The position numbers were made by a program, and so were the translations under genes. Positions 1 through 8,272 of a DNA stretch of 64,000 nt are shown in pieces. This DNA comes from Kocuria soli (GTDB lineage Bacteria; Actinomycetota; Actinomycetes; Actinomycetales; Micrococcaceae). The notes beneath the pieces are model-generated. The model had not been told where the DNA came from. It saw only the letters and a list, made by a program, of their open reading frames with translations, and did not search any database. The stretch spans positions 47,253 to 111,252 of the forward strand of contig NZ_RKMF01000013.1 of the NCBI RefSeq assembly GCF_003797835.1, written 5' to 3'. Numbering within the stretch: the first letter of the stretch is position 1; each line of letters begins with the position of its first letter.

Positions 1-237
1 GTCGTAGGGCCAGAACCCCATCTCCAGCACCTTCTGGAAGGTGAGCCGACCCATGACCATGTGATCCGCGGATGCCAGGAGGGAGTCGAAGTCCGGGACA
101 TCCGGATGCGCCCGGGCGGCGGCGTGTTCGACGGCGGGGTGGTCCTCCAACCAGGCGATGTCATGGTCCGTGCGGGCGATGAATCCGTCGACGCTCAGAC
201 CGGCGAAGACGGTGGCGTCCCAGGTGTGTGCAGGCAT
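1..237 (-). CDS. Dihydrofolate reductase family protein (RibD C-terminal type), 3' end cut by window
   Basis: Reading the minus strand from ATG at 237 gives 79 residues running off the left edge. The start MPAHTWDATVFAGLSVDGFI, then DHDIAWL and MVMGRLTFQKVLEMG, follow the pattern of the DHFR-like/RibD C-terminal family, in which the opening beta strand reads xxSLDGxIA and GRxTxE follows. Such proteins bind NAD(P)H and reduce pterin-like or unknown substrates in the cytoplasm. It lies 55 bp downstream of lysE on the same strand, so it may be co-transcribed. Only the N-terminal half is visible, so substrate cannot be judged. Confidence 0.75.
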   Translation of the reverse strand, partial: MPAHTWDATVFAGLSVDGFIARTDHDIAWLEDHPAVEHAAARAHPDVPDFDSLLASADHMVMGRLTFQKVLEMGFWPYD

Positions 238-292
238 GCAGCCATGGTGGCCCGGGCCACCGACAACGCAAGCCGGGTCACGTTGCCGTGGT

Positions 293-898
293 TCACCCCG
301 AGACCATCAACTTGACCGCGATCAGCAGCATCACCAGCCCCACGCCGATGTCGATCGCCTTCCACGTGCCCGGGCGATCCAACGGCTTGGCCAGGGCTCG
401 CGCGCCGACGCCCAAGACCGTGAACCACAGCACCGAGCCGGTGGCGGCACCCAGGGCGAACACCCACCGCAGAGCTCCCTGCTGATTCGCCAGGTTGCCC
501 AACATGACCACGGTGTCGAGGTACACGTGCGGGTTGAGGAAGGTCAGGGCCAGGGTGGTCGCCAGAACAGTCCCCGCGGACTTGGCGGCGGTTGCGCCTC
601 CGGCCTGGGAGAGGGACGCGTTGCCGAAGGCCGACCGGAAGGACTGGAGCGCGAACCAGATCAGATAGGCGGCCCCGCCCCATCGCAGGACCACCAACGC
701 CCACGGGAACCGTTCCACGATGGTTCCGATCCCCAGGGTCCCGACGCCGATCAACAGGGCGTCGGCCGCGATACACACGGCGACGACGATGCCCACGTGC
801 TCCCGCCTGATGCCTTGACGCAGCACCCAGGCGTTCTGCGCGCCGATGGCGACGATCAGCGCAAGTCCGGCGAACATTCCGGTCAGAAAGATTCCCAT
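293..898 (-). CDS. lysE: LysE/ArgO-family basic amino acid exporter
   Basis: This 201-residue inner-membrane protein has the usual LysE length and about six hydrophobic segments. The N-terminus reads MGIFLTGMFAGLALIVAIGA followed by QNAWVLRQGI, and the conserved family element TFLNPHVYLDTVVMLG is in the middle. The family exports L-lysine or L-arginine when the cytosolic pool is high. ATG at 898 was chosen because the predicted first membrane helix begins there. The open frame continues upstream into the shared promoter region without family similarity. It diverges from a LysG-type regulator, the standard arrangement for this pair. Confidence 0.9.
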   Translation of the reverse strand: MGIFLTGMFAGLALIVAIGAQNAWVLRQGIRREHVGIVVAVCIAADALLIGVGTLGIGTIVERFPWALVVLRWGGAAYLIWFALQSFRSAFGNASLSQAGGATAAKSAGTVLATTLALTFLNPHVYLDTVVMLGNLANQQGALRWVFALGAATGSVLWFTVLGVGARALAKPLDRPGTWKAIDIGVGLVMLLIAVKLMVSG

Positions 899-942
899 GG
901 GGAAGAACGTTAGGCCGACGGCAACCGGTGGTACAGCGAAAG

Positions 943-963
943 ATTCTTCGCTAGAAAAAGAAT
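943..963. promoter_or_regulatory. Putative LysR-type operator between lysE and its regulator
   Basis: The arms ATTCTT and AAGAAT, separated by 9 nt, sit in an AT-rich island in the 139-bp divergent region. LysR-type regulators typically bind T-N11-A dyads at such a place. The match is by position and symmetry only. Confidence 0.45.
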
Positions 964-1037
964 TGCTTAAGATCATGCTGCGGGCCGTGCGGAACTCGTG
1001 CGGAACTCCACGGAGCGGCCGCACAAGGAGGCACACG

Positions 1038-1991
1038 ATGGACATCGAACAGCTGCGCACGTTGGTCACGGTGGTGGACGAAGGAACCTTCGACCGGGCC
1101 GCGGCGCGCCTGCACGTGTCCGCCCCGGCGGTGAGCCAGCGCATCAAGGCGCTCGAGACCCAGACGGGGCACGTGCTGGTTCAGCGCGTTGTCCCGGTCC
1201 GGCTCACGGAGCCCGGGACCGAGGTGTTGCGGCTGGCGCGCCAGGTCCTCGCCCTCCACAACGACGCCATGGAACACCTGGGTCTGGGCGGTGACCCGAA
1301 CGGCCCGGGAGCGGCAACGGGGCGGCGGCAATTGCCCGTGGCCGTCAATGCCGATTCCCTGGCCACGTGGTTCCGGCCGGTGCTCGCGGAGGTGGGATCC
1401 GCCGTCGTCGCTCCCGGACAGGTACCCGTCACGGTGCGGTTGAGCGTGGAGGATCAGGACCACTCACTCGCGTTGCTGCAGGCCGGGACCGTGGCGGCTG
1501 CCGTGACCACGTCCGAGCGGACGGTCACGGGGTGCCGGAGCATCGCGCTCGGGGAGATGGTCTACGAACCCTGCCTGTCCGCCACCCTCCTGGACCGGCT
1601 GACGGACCAGGCCGACGGGAGGGGAGGGGACAAGGGCAGCACGGACTCGGCGTTGGACCTGAGCGTGGTGCCCGTGGTCGTGTTCAACGACAAGGACGAC
1701 CTCCAACACCATCAGCTCCGGAGGGTCCAGGCGGACGGTGCCGCCCCCGAACACCGGGTTCCGTCATCGGAGGCTTTCATCCGTGCCGTGGCCGACGGGC
1801 TGGGCTGGGGGATGGTGCCGCGCCTGCAAATGGCCCGGTCACCGTTCGCGGCCGTGACCGAGGACTTTGCGCGGGTTCCCGGTTTGGAGGACGACACCGT
1901 GACCCTCTTCCTGCAACGCTGGAAGACGCCGCTGCCCGCCCTGGACCGGCTCGAGGCCAGCGTCCGCAAGTACGCCGACATGTACCTGTGA
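1038..1991 (+). CDS. lysG: LysR-family regulator, LysG/ArgP type
   Basis: The protein has 317 residues. A winged HTH occupies residues 1-60 (MDIEQLRTLVTVVDEGTFDR, then VSAPAVSQRIKALE), followed by a periplasmic-binding-like effector domain. LysG/ArgP proteins sense lysine, arginine or histidine and activate the divergent exporter. The start is ATG 1038, preceded by AAGGAG at 1025-1030. Head-to-head arrangement with lysE supports the assignment. The effector cannot be named from sequence. Confidence 0.88.
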   Translation: MDIEQLRTLVTVVDEGTFDRAAARLHVSAPAVSQRIKALETQTGHVLVQRVVPVRLTEPGTEVLRLARQVLALHNDAMEHLGLGGDPNGPGAATGRRQLPVAVNADSLATWFRPVLAEVGSAVVAPGQVPVTVRLSVEDQDHSLALLQAGTVAAAVTTSERTVTGCRSIALGEMVYEPCLSATLLDRLTDQADGRGGDKGSTDSALDLSVVPVVVFNDKDDLQHHQLRRVQADGAAPEHRVPSSEAFIRAVADGLGWGMVPRLQMARSPFAAVTEDFARVPGLEDDTVTLFLQRWKTPLPALDRLEASVRKYADMYL

Positions 1992-2031
1992 CCGGGTGCT
2001 CGGCGGGGGTGCCGGGTGGGATGATCGGGTC

Positions 2032-2892
2032 ATGACACAGAACGCCCAGACCACGGAATCCACGGACCTCCCCGAGGGCCCCACCGTCTCCGTCGAATGG
2101 TTGGCCGCGAACCTGGACCGGGTGGTGGTCGTGGACGCCTCGGCCATGGACCACCGAGGTGCGGACACGGGGATCCCCGGCGCCCGGCGTTTCGATCTGG
2201 ACGGGGAGATGTCCGCCGATTCCGCTCTCCCGCACACCATGCTCCCGGCCGGTGACTTCGCGCAGCGCCTGGGTCGGCTGGGTATCGGGCAGGACAGCGT
2301 GGTGGTCGCCTATGATCGGGCCGGCATGTTCTCCTCCGCACGGGCCTGGTGGATGCTGCGCGCCACGGGGGTCAGTACGCCCTACGTCCTGGACGGCGGC
2401 CTGCCCGCGTGGGTGGCCGCCGGGCATCCGGAGGCGCCGTTGGACCTGGACCCGGAGCCCGTTGCCGCCCCCGACGTGCGCATCACCGACGGTGCGTTCA
2501 TCGACGACGCCGACGTCGCGGCCCGGTTGCAGGACACCGAGCAAGCCGTGGTGGATGTCCGTAGCGCGGAGCGCTTCGCCGGGACCGCCCCCGAACCCCG
2601 TCCGGGCCTTCGGGGTGGGCACATGCCCGGTGCCGTGAACGTGCCCTTCTCCGAACTGGCCCCCGGTGGGTTCCTGCTCGATCCGCAGCGACTGCGCGAC
2701 AGGCTCGCCGGCGCGGTCGGTGACCGGCAGCGTCTGACCTTCAGCTGCGGCTCCGGGATCACGGCCTGCGTGGGTGCGCTGGCCGCCGTCGCGGCAGGAC
2801 GCAAGCAGGTCTCGGTCTACGACGGTTCCTGGGCCGACTGGGGTCGGGCCGACCACGACCCCGACGAGCGCCCCGTGGTCACGGGTGCCTGA
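2032..2892 (+). CDS. sseA: Thiosulfate/3-mercaptopyruvate sulfurtransferase (two rhodanese domains)
   Basis: The 286-residue protein has two rhodanese domains, an inactive N-terminal one (about 10-130) and a catalytic C-terminal one. The active loop CGSGITAC lies near residues 239-246, with the first Cys as sulfur acceptor. A CGSG(I/V)T-type loop is typical of 3-mercaptopyruvate sulfurtransferases rather than the CRxGxR of thiosulfate rhodaneses. It transfers sulfane sulfur in cysteine catabolism or cyanide detoxification. A GATGAT -10-like hexamer lies 6 nt before ATG 2032, so the transcript may be leaderless. Its stop overlaps the next gene's start. Confidence 0.88.
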   Translation: MTQNAQTTESTDLPEGPTVSVEWLAANLDRVVVVDASAMDHRGADTGIPGARRFDLDGEMSADSALPHTMLPAGDFAQRLGRLGIGQDSVVVAYDRAGMFSSARAWWMLRATGVSTPYVLDGGLPAWVAAGHPEAPLDLDPEPVAAPDVRITDGAFIDDADVAARLQDTEQAVVDVRSAERFAGTAPEPRPGLRGGHMPGAVNVPFSELAPGGFLLDPQRLRDRLAGAVGDRQRLTFSCGSGITACVGALAAVAAGRKQVSVYDGSWADWGRADHDPDERPVVTGA

Positions 2893-3919
2893 GGCCTCCG
2901 ACGTCGCACAGCCACAACCGTCTCCCGAATCCGCTCGCCCGACTCGCCGTAATCTCCTGCGCGCCGCGGGTGTGACGGTGCTGGGAGCGGGTGCCGCCGC
3001 TGCTCTCACCACGCCGGTCGGCACCGGCTCCGTCGATTCCGGGCAGGTCTCGGGTCATCGCAGAGCGGGGCGGCCCGTGGACAGGGGCCGTTTGACCTGG
3101 GGTGATGATGAAGAACGTCAGACGGGGTGGCTCTTCGTCCCCGATCCCACCGAATGGTCTCGGGGAGAGATCGATCCCGCCTACCCCGTCGCCGTCGTGG
3201 TGCACGGAGGGTCCTGGCACGATGCCTCCTCGCCGAGCTACATGGCCGACATCGCCCAGGACCTTGCCCGGTACGGACTAGCCGTCTGGGCCCCGACCTA
3301 TCGGGGTCTGGACGGGCCCGGAGGCTGGCCCGAGACCTTTCAGGACGTGTCGGACGCCATCGACTTCGTTCCGCAGCTTGCCGAACAGGGCCGGTTCAGA
3401 CCGCAGCGGGATAACGTTCACCTCCTGGGGCACAGTGCGGGCGGGCACCTGGCGACCTGGGCCGCCGGGAGGTCCGAGCTCCCCGCGGGTGCACCGGGTG
3501 CCGATCCCGTGATCGAGGCCCGCAGCGTCACCTCCATGGCCGGCCTCTACGACCTCAGCCTGGCCGAGAACTTTGAAGGCGGCGATCTGATCAGGGACCT
3601 CCTGGGCGGGGTCACGCCGGAGGAGGACCCTGAACGCTACGACATTGCCTCCCCGATCGACCGGCTGCCCCTGGGGATCCCGGTCAACGTCCTGCACGGC
3701 ACGGAGGACCAGGTCATCCCACTCGAAGCGGTCGAGGGCTACTTCCAGGCCTTGCGCGATTCCGGGAACCCCGGGGCGCGGGAGATCCTGCCCGGTGTGG
3801 GACACGACGACTGGTCCGATCTGCACGGGGACCCCTGGGCCCGGGCGCGCAAGGCCTTCCTGGACTCCGTGTTCCCCACGGGGACCGAATCCGGCGTCGG
3901 GGCCATGGGGGTTGGTTGA
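2885..3919 (+). CDS. Tat-exported alpha/beta-hydrolase (esterase/BD-FAE-like), copy 1
   Basis: The 344-residue protein begins with a twin-arginine signal (RRNLLRAAGVTVLG, near residues 19-32), so export in folded form is expected. The hydrolase core has an HGGSW oxyanion motif near residue 105 and the nucleophile elbow GHSAGG near 181-186. A plausible Asp lies in HGTEDQVIPL and a plausible His in GVGHDDW. The HGG(S/G)W plus GHSAGG pair fits the BD-FAE/kynurenine-formamidase-like carboxylesterases. The chosen start is GTG 2885, which overlaps the sulfurtransferase stop by 8 nt. A closely related 344-residue gene follows immediately. Substrate is unknown. Confidence 0.85.
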   Translation: MPEASDVAQPQPSPESARPTRRNLLRAAGVTVLGAGAAAALTTPVGTGSVDSGQVSGHRRAGRPVDRGRLTWGDDEERQTGWLFVPDPTEWSRGEIDPAYPVAVVVHGGSWHDASSPSYMADIAQDLARYGLAVWAPTYRGLDGPGGWPETFQDVSDAIDFVPQLAEQGRFRPQRDNVHLLGHSAGGHLATWAAGRSELPAGAPGADPVIEARSVTSMAGLYDLSLAENFEGGDLIRDLLGGVTPEEDPERYDIASPIDRLPLGIPVNVLHGTEDQVIPLEAVEGYFQALRDSGNPGAREILPGVGHDDWSDLHGDPWARARKAFLDSVFPTGTESGVGAMGVG

Positions 3920-3920
3920 C

Positions 3921-4955
3921 GTGCGGCGACGACCTTCAGATCAGGAACATGCCGGCCGATCACTGCCCGGGTTCACCCGCAGGGCCTTGTTCCGTGCCGC
4001 CTGGCTGGCCGGGTTGGCGGGAGGTGCGCTCGCGGGGTCGAGCGTGGTGCTCCCTCGGCAGGCGCACTCGATGGTCGTGGCGGGGCGGCAACGGTCGGGG
4101 ACTCCCGTGGAGATCGAGAAGATCCGATGGGGCGAGGACCCTGAACGTCAGTCGGGACAGTTGTACCTCCCGGATCCCATTGTCTGGTCCGGGGGAGACC
4201 GGCGCCCCACGTATCCCGTCATGGTGTTCTTCCACGGTGGCGGCTGGACGGACACCTCCGGTCCCGAGTACTGCCAGGCCGCAGCCAGGGATTTGGCCTG
4301 CTACGGGGTCGCGGTGTGGATGCCCACGTACCGGGGCACCCCTTCTCCCGGTGGTTGGCCCATGACCTTCGACGACGCCGCCGACGGTCTGGACTTCGTG
4401 AGGGAACTGGGAGCCCACGCCGACTTCACCCCGAATCTGGAGCGGGTGCACGTCACCGGGCACAGCGCGGGCGGCCAGTTGGCCGCGTGGGTCAGTGCCC
4501 GCAACGCTTTCCCCGCGGGAACACCCGGCGCGGGGTCGGGGCCGAGTGGGGACCGCGTGCGTGTGCGCAGCGTGACCGCACTCTCCGCTGTCCTGGACCT
4601 CGACAAGGCCGTCACGGAGGACGACGACCACTGGGCGTTGGACGTCATGGGCGGCCGCCCGGACGAACACCCCGACCGCTACCGCCGCGTCTCACCCCTC
4701 CGGGGGCTGCCGTCGTCGGTCCCCGTCAACGTCCTCCACGGACGTGCCGACTCCACTGTTCCGGTCAACACCCTGCGTGACTACCTCAAGCGGCACGCGC
4801 AGACCGGCAACACGGGGCGGGTGATCCTGCTGGACGGAGCCGAACACAACGACTTCGTGGCGCTCCGCAACCGCGCGTGGGCCGTGGCCCGGGAGGTGTG
4901 TCTGTCCAGCGTGGGAACTCAGGAGGACCGGGCGCGGACCGGGGCGACCCCCTAG
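3921..4955 (+). CDS. Tat-exported alpha/beta-hydrolase, copy 2 (tandem paralogue)
   Basis: It is 344 residues, like its neighbour, and starts at GTG 3921, one base after the previous stop. A twin-arginine segment (FTRRALFRAAWLAG) precedes a hydrophobic stretch. HGGGW lies near residue 103, GHSAGG near 179, HGRADSTVPV near 272 and GAEHNDF near 306, matching the catalytic layout of copy 1. After the signal, both copies share the opening pattern (RWGEDPERQSGQL here, TWGDDEERQTGWL in copy 1). The pair therefore looks like a tandem duplication. Secreted carboxylesterase activity is inferred from the family, and substrate is unknown. Confidence 0.85.
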   Translation: MRRRPSDQEHAGRSLPGFTRRALFRAAWLAGLAGGALAGSSVVLPRQAHSMVVAGRQRSGTPVEIEKIRWGEDPERQSGQLYLPDPIVWSGGDRRPTYPVMVFFHGGGWTDTSGPEYCQAAARDLACYGVAVWMPTYRGTPSPGGWPMTFDDAADGLDFVRELGAHADFTPNLERVHVTGHSAGGQLAAWVSARNAFPAGTPGAGSGPSGDRVRVRSVTALSAVLDLDKAVTEDDDHWALDVMGGRPDEHPDRYRRVSPLRGLPSSVPVNVLHGRADSTVPVNTLRDYLKRHAQTGNTGRVILLDGAEHNDFVALRNRAWAVAREVCLSSVGTQEDRARTGATP

Positions 4956-4958
4956 ACT
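4953..4958 (+). promoter_or_regulatory. -10 element for leaderless MFS gene
   Basis: TAGACT lies 8 nt before the GTG start at 4967, and there is no Shine-Dalgarno sequence. It overlaps the last codon of the upstream hydrolase. Confidence 0.5.
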
Positions 4959-4966
4959 GCCTTCCC

Positions 4967-6364
4967 GTGGACACGGGCAGCAGCAGGGCAGCGGGCGCAG
5001 CACAGCGCGCGGTCCGCCGTGCCTTCGCGCCGTTCGGGTACTCGGGGTACCCACGGCTGGCCGTCGCCATGCTGTCGATGGTGCTCGGTCAGGGCACCTG
5101 GGCTCTCTCCACCGTCTTCCAGGTCATGCACGACGGCGGCGACCCGGTGGCGTTGTCCACGGTCACCGCGATCGGCTCGTGCGGATTGATCGTGTTCGCC
5201 CTGTTGGGCGGGGTCGCGGCTGATCGCCTGCCTCCGCACCGAGTCCTGTTGGGCGTCTCACTCACCCTGACGGTGGTGGTGAGCACGGTCTCCGTGCTCA
5301 GTGCCACGGGTGTGCTGACCACCTGGCAGTTGGCCGGTGCAGCTTTTCTGATCTTTGCCGGCGTGGGGATGTTCTACCCGTCCTACTCGGCGTCCTTGCC
5401 GCGTCTGCTTCCACCGGACAAGCTGCTGGCGGCCAACGGCGTGGAAGGCTCCGCCAGGCCGCTGTTGCAAACGGCTGCCGGCCCCGCCGTGGCCGGATTC
5501 CTGGCTGCGGCCTGGGGCCCCTGGTCCGGTTTCGCGGCGGTGGCGGTGTGCGGCGTGATCTCCGTGGTCACGTTGCTCGGTTTGGAAGTCCCCGAGTTGG
5601 AGCACCAGGACTCCGGCAGTGGGCAGGACGATGCGAACCCGGCCGGTCCCGACACCGGCTCCGTCAAGATCTCCGGTATCGGCGTGGAGGCCGTCGGCGC
5701 GCCCGTGGAACCGGCCGCTGCTCCCAGCGGCGCCTTCGGCAAGGTCCTGAGCGACCTGAAGGAAGGTGTGGGTTACACGATTCGGACCCCGTGGCTGCTC
5801 GGTACCTTGCTGTTCGCCGTGGTTGCGATCTTCTTCTTCCTGGGGCCCCTGGAGGTGCTCCTGCCGTTCGTCGTCCGGGATGCCCTCGGCGGCGGGGAGG
5901 CGGAATTCGGTCTGCTGCTGGCCGTCACGGGCACGGCCTCGGCCGTCGGAGCCATGACCACCGCGGGACTGCCCTACCCGCGCAGGTATCTCACCGTGAT
6001 CGTGCTCGTGTGGGGATTCGGGACCCTGCCGCTGGCCTTCGTGGGATTCACCGAGTCCTGGGCGGTCATGGTCCTGATCCTGCTGGTCGTGGGGGCATCG
6101 GACGGCATCGGCCAGGTGCTGTGGGGCACGCTGCTTCAGCGGCGTGTTCCCGGGCGCATGCTCGGGCGGGTGTCCAGCCTGGACTTCTTCGTGTCCCTGC
6201 TGTTGCTCCCGGCGTCCATGGCCGTGGCGGGTCCGTTGTCGGTGGTGGTCCCGATCCCCGTGATCTTCGTGATCGCCGCGACGGCGCCGGCCGTTGCCGC
6301 CGTCGTCGTGTGGTGGGTGGCACGAATGGGCCGTGACGAACTCACCAATCCCCTACGCAGCTGA
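4967..6364 (+). CDS. MFS transporter, EntS/drug-exporter type
   Basis: The 465-residue protein has about 12 hydrophobic segments. The N-terminal half carries RLAVAMLSMVLGQGTWALST and GGVAADRLPPHRVL, the loop after TM2 that is typical of MFS_1/MFS_3 exporters. A long hydrophilic central loop near residues 210-260 is rich in Gly, Asp and Pro. The best broad match is the enterobactin/multidrug exporter group (MFS_3), which exports small molecules using the proton gradient. GTG 4967 was chosen because of the -10 hexamer just upstream. It converges with the sugar porter gene. Confidence 0.75.
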   Translation: MDTGSSRAAGAAQRAVRRAFAPFGYSGYPRLAVAMLSMVLGQGTWALSTVFQVMHDGGDPVALSTVTAIGSCGLIVFALLGGVAADRLPPHRVLLGVSLTLTVVVSTVSVLSATGVLTTWQLAGAAFLIFAGVGMFYPSYSASLPRLLPPDKLLAANGVEGSARPLLQTAAGPAVAGFLAAAWGPWSGFAAVAVCGVISVVTLLGLEVPELEHQDSGSGQDDANPAGPDTGSVKISGIGVEAVGAPVEPAAAPSGAFGKVLSDLKEGVGYTIRTPWLLGTLLFAVVAIFFFLGPLEVLLPFVVRDALGGGEAEFGLLLAVTGTASAVGAMTTAGLPYPRRYLTVIVLVWGFGTLPLAFVGFTESWAVMVLILLVVGASDGIGQVLWGTLLQRRVPGRMLGRVSSLDFFVSLLLLPASMAVAGPLSVVVPIPVIFVIAATAPAVAAVVVWWVARMGRDELTNPLRS

Positions 6365-6406
6365 CGGCCGACGGCGGTGGGTGCGACGACGTCGGGCGAG
6401 CGGTCC

Positions 6407-7846
6407 TCAGTCGTGCATGTCCTCGAGTTCCACGCCCTTGGTCTCGCGCACCGCCTTGATCACGAAGAAGATCGAGGCGAAGGCGAAGAACGCGTAGAGG
6501 CCGTAGGCCAGAACCAGCGAGATCTCCGAAATGGCGGGGAACGTGACCGTGACCAGCCAGTTGGCGATCCACTGGATGAAGCCCGCCACGGCCAGCGCGG
6601 CACCGCGAATCCGGTTGGGGAACATCTCACCCAGCAGGACCCACATCACGGGGCCCCAGGAGATGCCGAAGAAGATCACGTACAGGTTCGCCGCCACCAG
6701 GGCGATCGGTCCGGCAACGTCGCCCAGAACGGGCCCTGCGTCGGTGACCGTGGCAGTGGCGAAGACGCCAGCCATGGTGCCCAGTGTCAGGGCCATACCC
6801 ACCGAACCGATGAGCAGGAGCCGCTTCCGGCCGATCTTGTCCACCAACAGGATCGCCACCAGGGTGACCACCACGTTGGTCACGGAGGTGATCGTGGAGA
6901 TCGTGAAGGCATCGCTCTCCTGGAAGCCGACCGACTCCCAGAGCTGGTTGGAGTAGTAGAAGATCACGTTGATCCCGACCAGCTGCTGCAGCGCAGCCAG
7001 TCCGATGCCGATCCACATGATCGGTTTCAGACCGAGCGCCTTGCCCGCCAGGTCCGAGAGCTTCGGCTTGTGTTCGGTGTCCAGAGTGCGGTCGATGATG
7101 GACAGGCGGTGCTGCGCCGGTCCTTCGCCCTGGAGGTGGGTCATGACGGCCATGGCCTCGTCCCGGCGACCCTGCTGGACCAGCCACCGCGGAGACTCCG
7201 GGATCAGGAAGGCCCCCACCAGGTAGACCAGGGCGGGGACGGCGCAAAGGAGGAACATCCAGCGCCAGGCCGGCAGACCCGCGAGCCAGGTGGCGTCGGA
7301 GGAACCTGCCAGGGCCACGATGATGCGGTTGGCGATCTGGGAGGCGAAGATCCCGAGCACGATGCCCAGCTGCTGCAGAGAACCCAGGCGCCCGCGAATG
7401 TCCGCGGGGGCGATCTCGGCAATGTAGGCCGGGGCGATGATCGAGGCCACGCCCACGCCGACGCCGCCGACCACGCGCCAGAACACCAGCCAGTAGAAGC
7501 CACCCTGATCTGCGCCGAAGAACGGATCGATGCCGCAGAAGATTGCGGAGAACAGGAAGAGGATCGCGGCGATGCGCATCACGCGCACACGGCCGATCTT
7601 GTCCGCCAAGCGACCACCGAGAGCTGCACCTGCCGCAGCTCCCAGGAGGGCCGAGGCCACGGCACTGCCGAGTGCGGTGGCACCGACGCCGAAATACTCG
7701 CGCATGGCCGAGGTCGCGCCGTTGATCACCGCTGAGTCGTAGCCGAACAGGAATCCGCCGATTGCGGCGACGATCGTGATCCGCAGAACGGCCGCCGTGT
7801 TGGCGGTGTGCGCCGCAACGGAGGTGGGAGACGTGTACGTGGACAT
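6407..7846 (-). CDS. Sugar porter (MFS) family transporter
   Basis: The 479-residue inner-membrane symporter has 12 predicted helices. Family signatures are visible: GGFLFGYDSAVINGA in TM1, GRLADKIGR between TM2 and TM3, PESPRWL at the end of TM6, and LVDKIGRKRLLL in the second half. Proteins of this type (XylE, GalP and AraE relatives) import a monosaccharide with H+. ATG 7846 follows AAGGAG with good spacing, so the longer upstream frame was rejected. No sugar catabolic gene is adjacent, so the substrate is unknown. Confidence 0.88.
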   Translation of the reverse strand: MSTYTSPTSVAAHTANTAAVLRITIVAAIGGFLFGYDSAVINGATSAMREYFGVGATALGSAVASALLGAAAGAALGGRLADKIGRVRVMRIAAILFLFSAIFCGIDPFFGADQGGFYWLVFWRVVGGVGVGVASIIAPAYIAEIAPADIRGRLGSLQQLGIVLGIFASQIANRIIVALAGSSDATWLAGLPAWRWMFLLCAVPALVYLVGAFLIPESPRWLVQQGRRDEAMAVMTHLQGEGPAQHRLSIIDRTLDTEHKPKLSDLAGKALGLKPIMWIGIGLAALQQLVGINVIFYYSNQLWESVGFQESDAFTISTITSVTNVVVTLVAILLVDKIGRKRLLLIGSVGMALTLGTMAGVFATATVTDAGPVLGDVAGPIALVAANLYVIFFGISWGPVMWVLLGEMFPNRIRGAALAVAGFIQWIANWLVTVTFPAISEISLVLAYGLYAFFAFASIFFVIKAVRETKGVELEDMHD

Positions 7847-8137
7847 ATCGGGCTCCTTCGCCACAAGGACGGCCGTCGCGGCTGGTGTGGCCCGGGGCAC
7901 GTCCTGAAGATTCCTGTCAGGCTAGAACTCAGTGCGCTGCGTGTCCATTCGTGACCCGCTCGCGTCCGGGTGCAGCTGGGGGTTTCAGCCTGTGGCTGGT
8001 TGGTGGCCTGCGTCCTCGAAGGGGGCCGGTGGGGATCGGACCTGTGATCTGATGCTGATCTCTTGAAACTCTTGCCTCTGTGTTGAGGCGCGTCGTGATG
8101 CGTCACTAAAATCGGTGAAACACCTCATGTTGATTCG

Positions 8138-8169
8138 GGGACCTGTCCCACATATTGGTGACAGGTCCC
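8138..8169. promoter_or_regulatory. Perfect 10-bp inverted repeat (operator or hairpin)
   Basis: The arms GGGACCTGTC and GACAGGTCCC are perfectly complementary and enclose 12 nt (CCACATATTGGT). The site lies about 105 bp before the start of the surface-protein gene. It could be a repressor site or an mRNA hairpin. There is no U-tract to support a terminator. Confidence 0.5.
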
Positions 8170-8239
8170 GGGCGAGGCCGGATTGGGAACCGGGTTCGTG
8201 ACACGGGGACGGGCCCGCCGGGCAGCGGGCCTTGCCGAA

Positions 8240-8257
8240 CACGCCGTCAACGGCGTG
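8240..8257 (+). promoter_or_regulatory. 8-bp hairpin just upstream of the ribosome binding site
   Basis: The arms CACGCCGT and ACGGCGTG with a 2-nt spacer end 4 nt before the AAGGGGG Shine-Dalgarno at 8262-8268. This placement could modulate translation of the downstream gene. Confidence 0.4.
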
Positions 8258-8272
8258 ACACAAGGGGGACGA

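Larger units (their letters stand above)
7847..8272. other. Regulatory intergenic region with stem-loops
   Basis: This 426-bp gap between divergent genes contains no convincing gene. It holds two dyads, at 8138-8169 and 8240-8257 (listed separately), and a stretch of lower GC around 8090-8160. The dyads lie upstream of the surface-protein gene on the plus strand. Confidence 0.5.
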
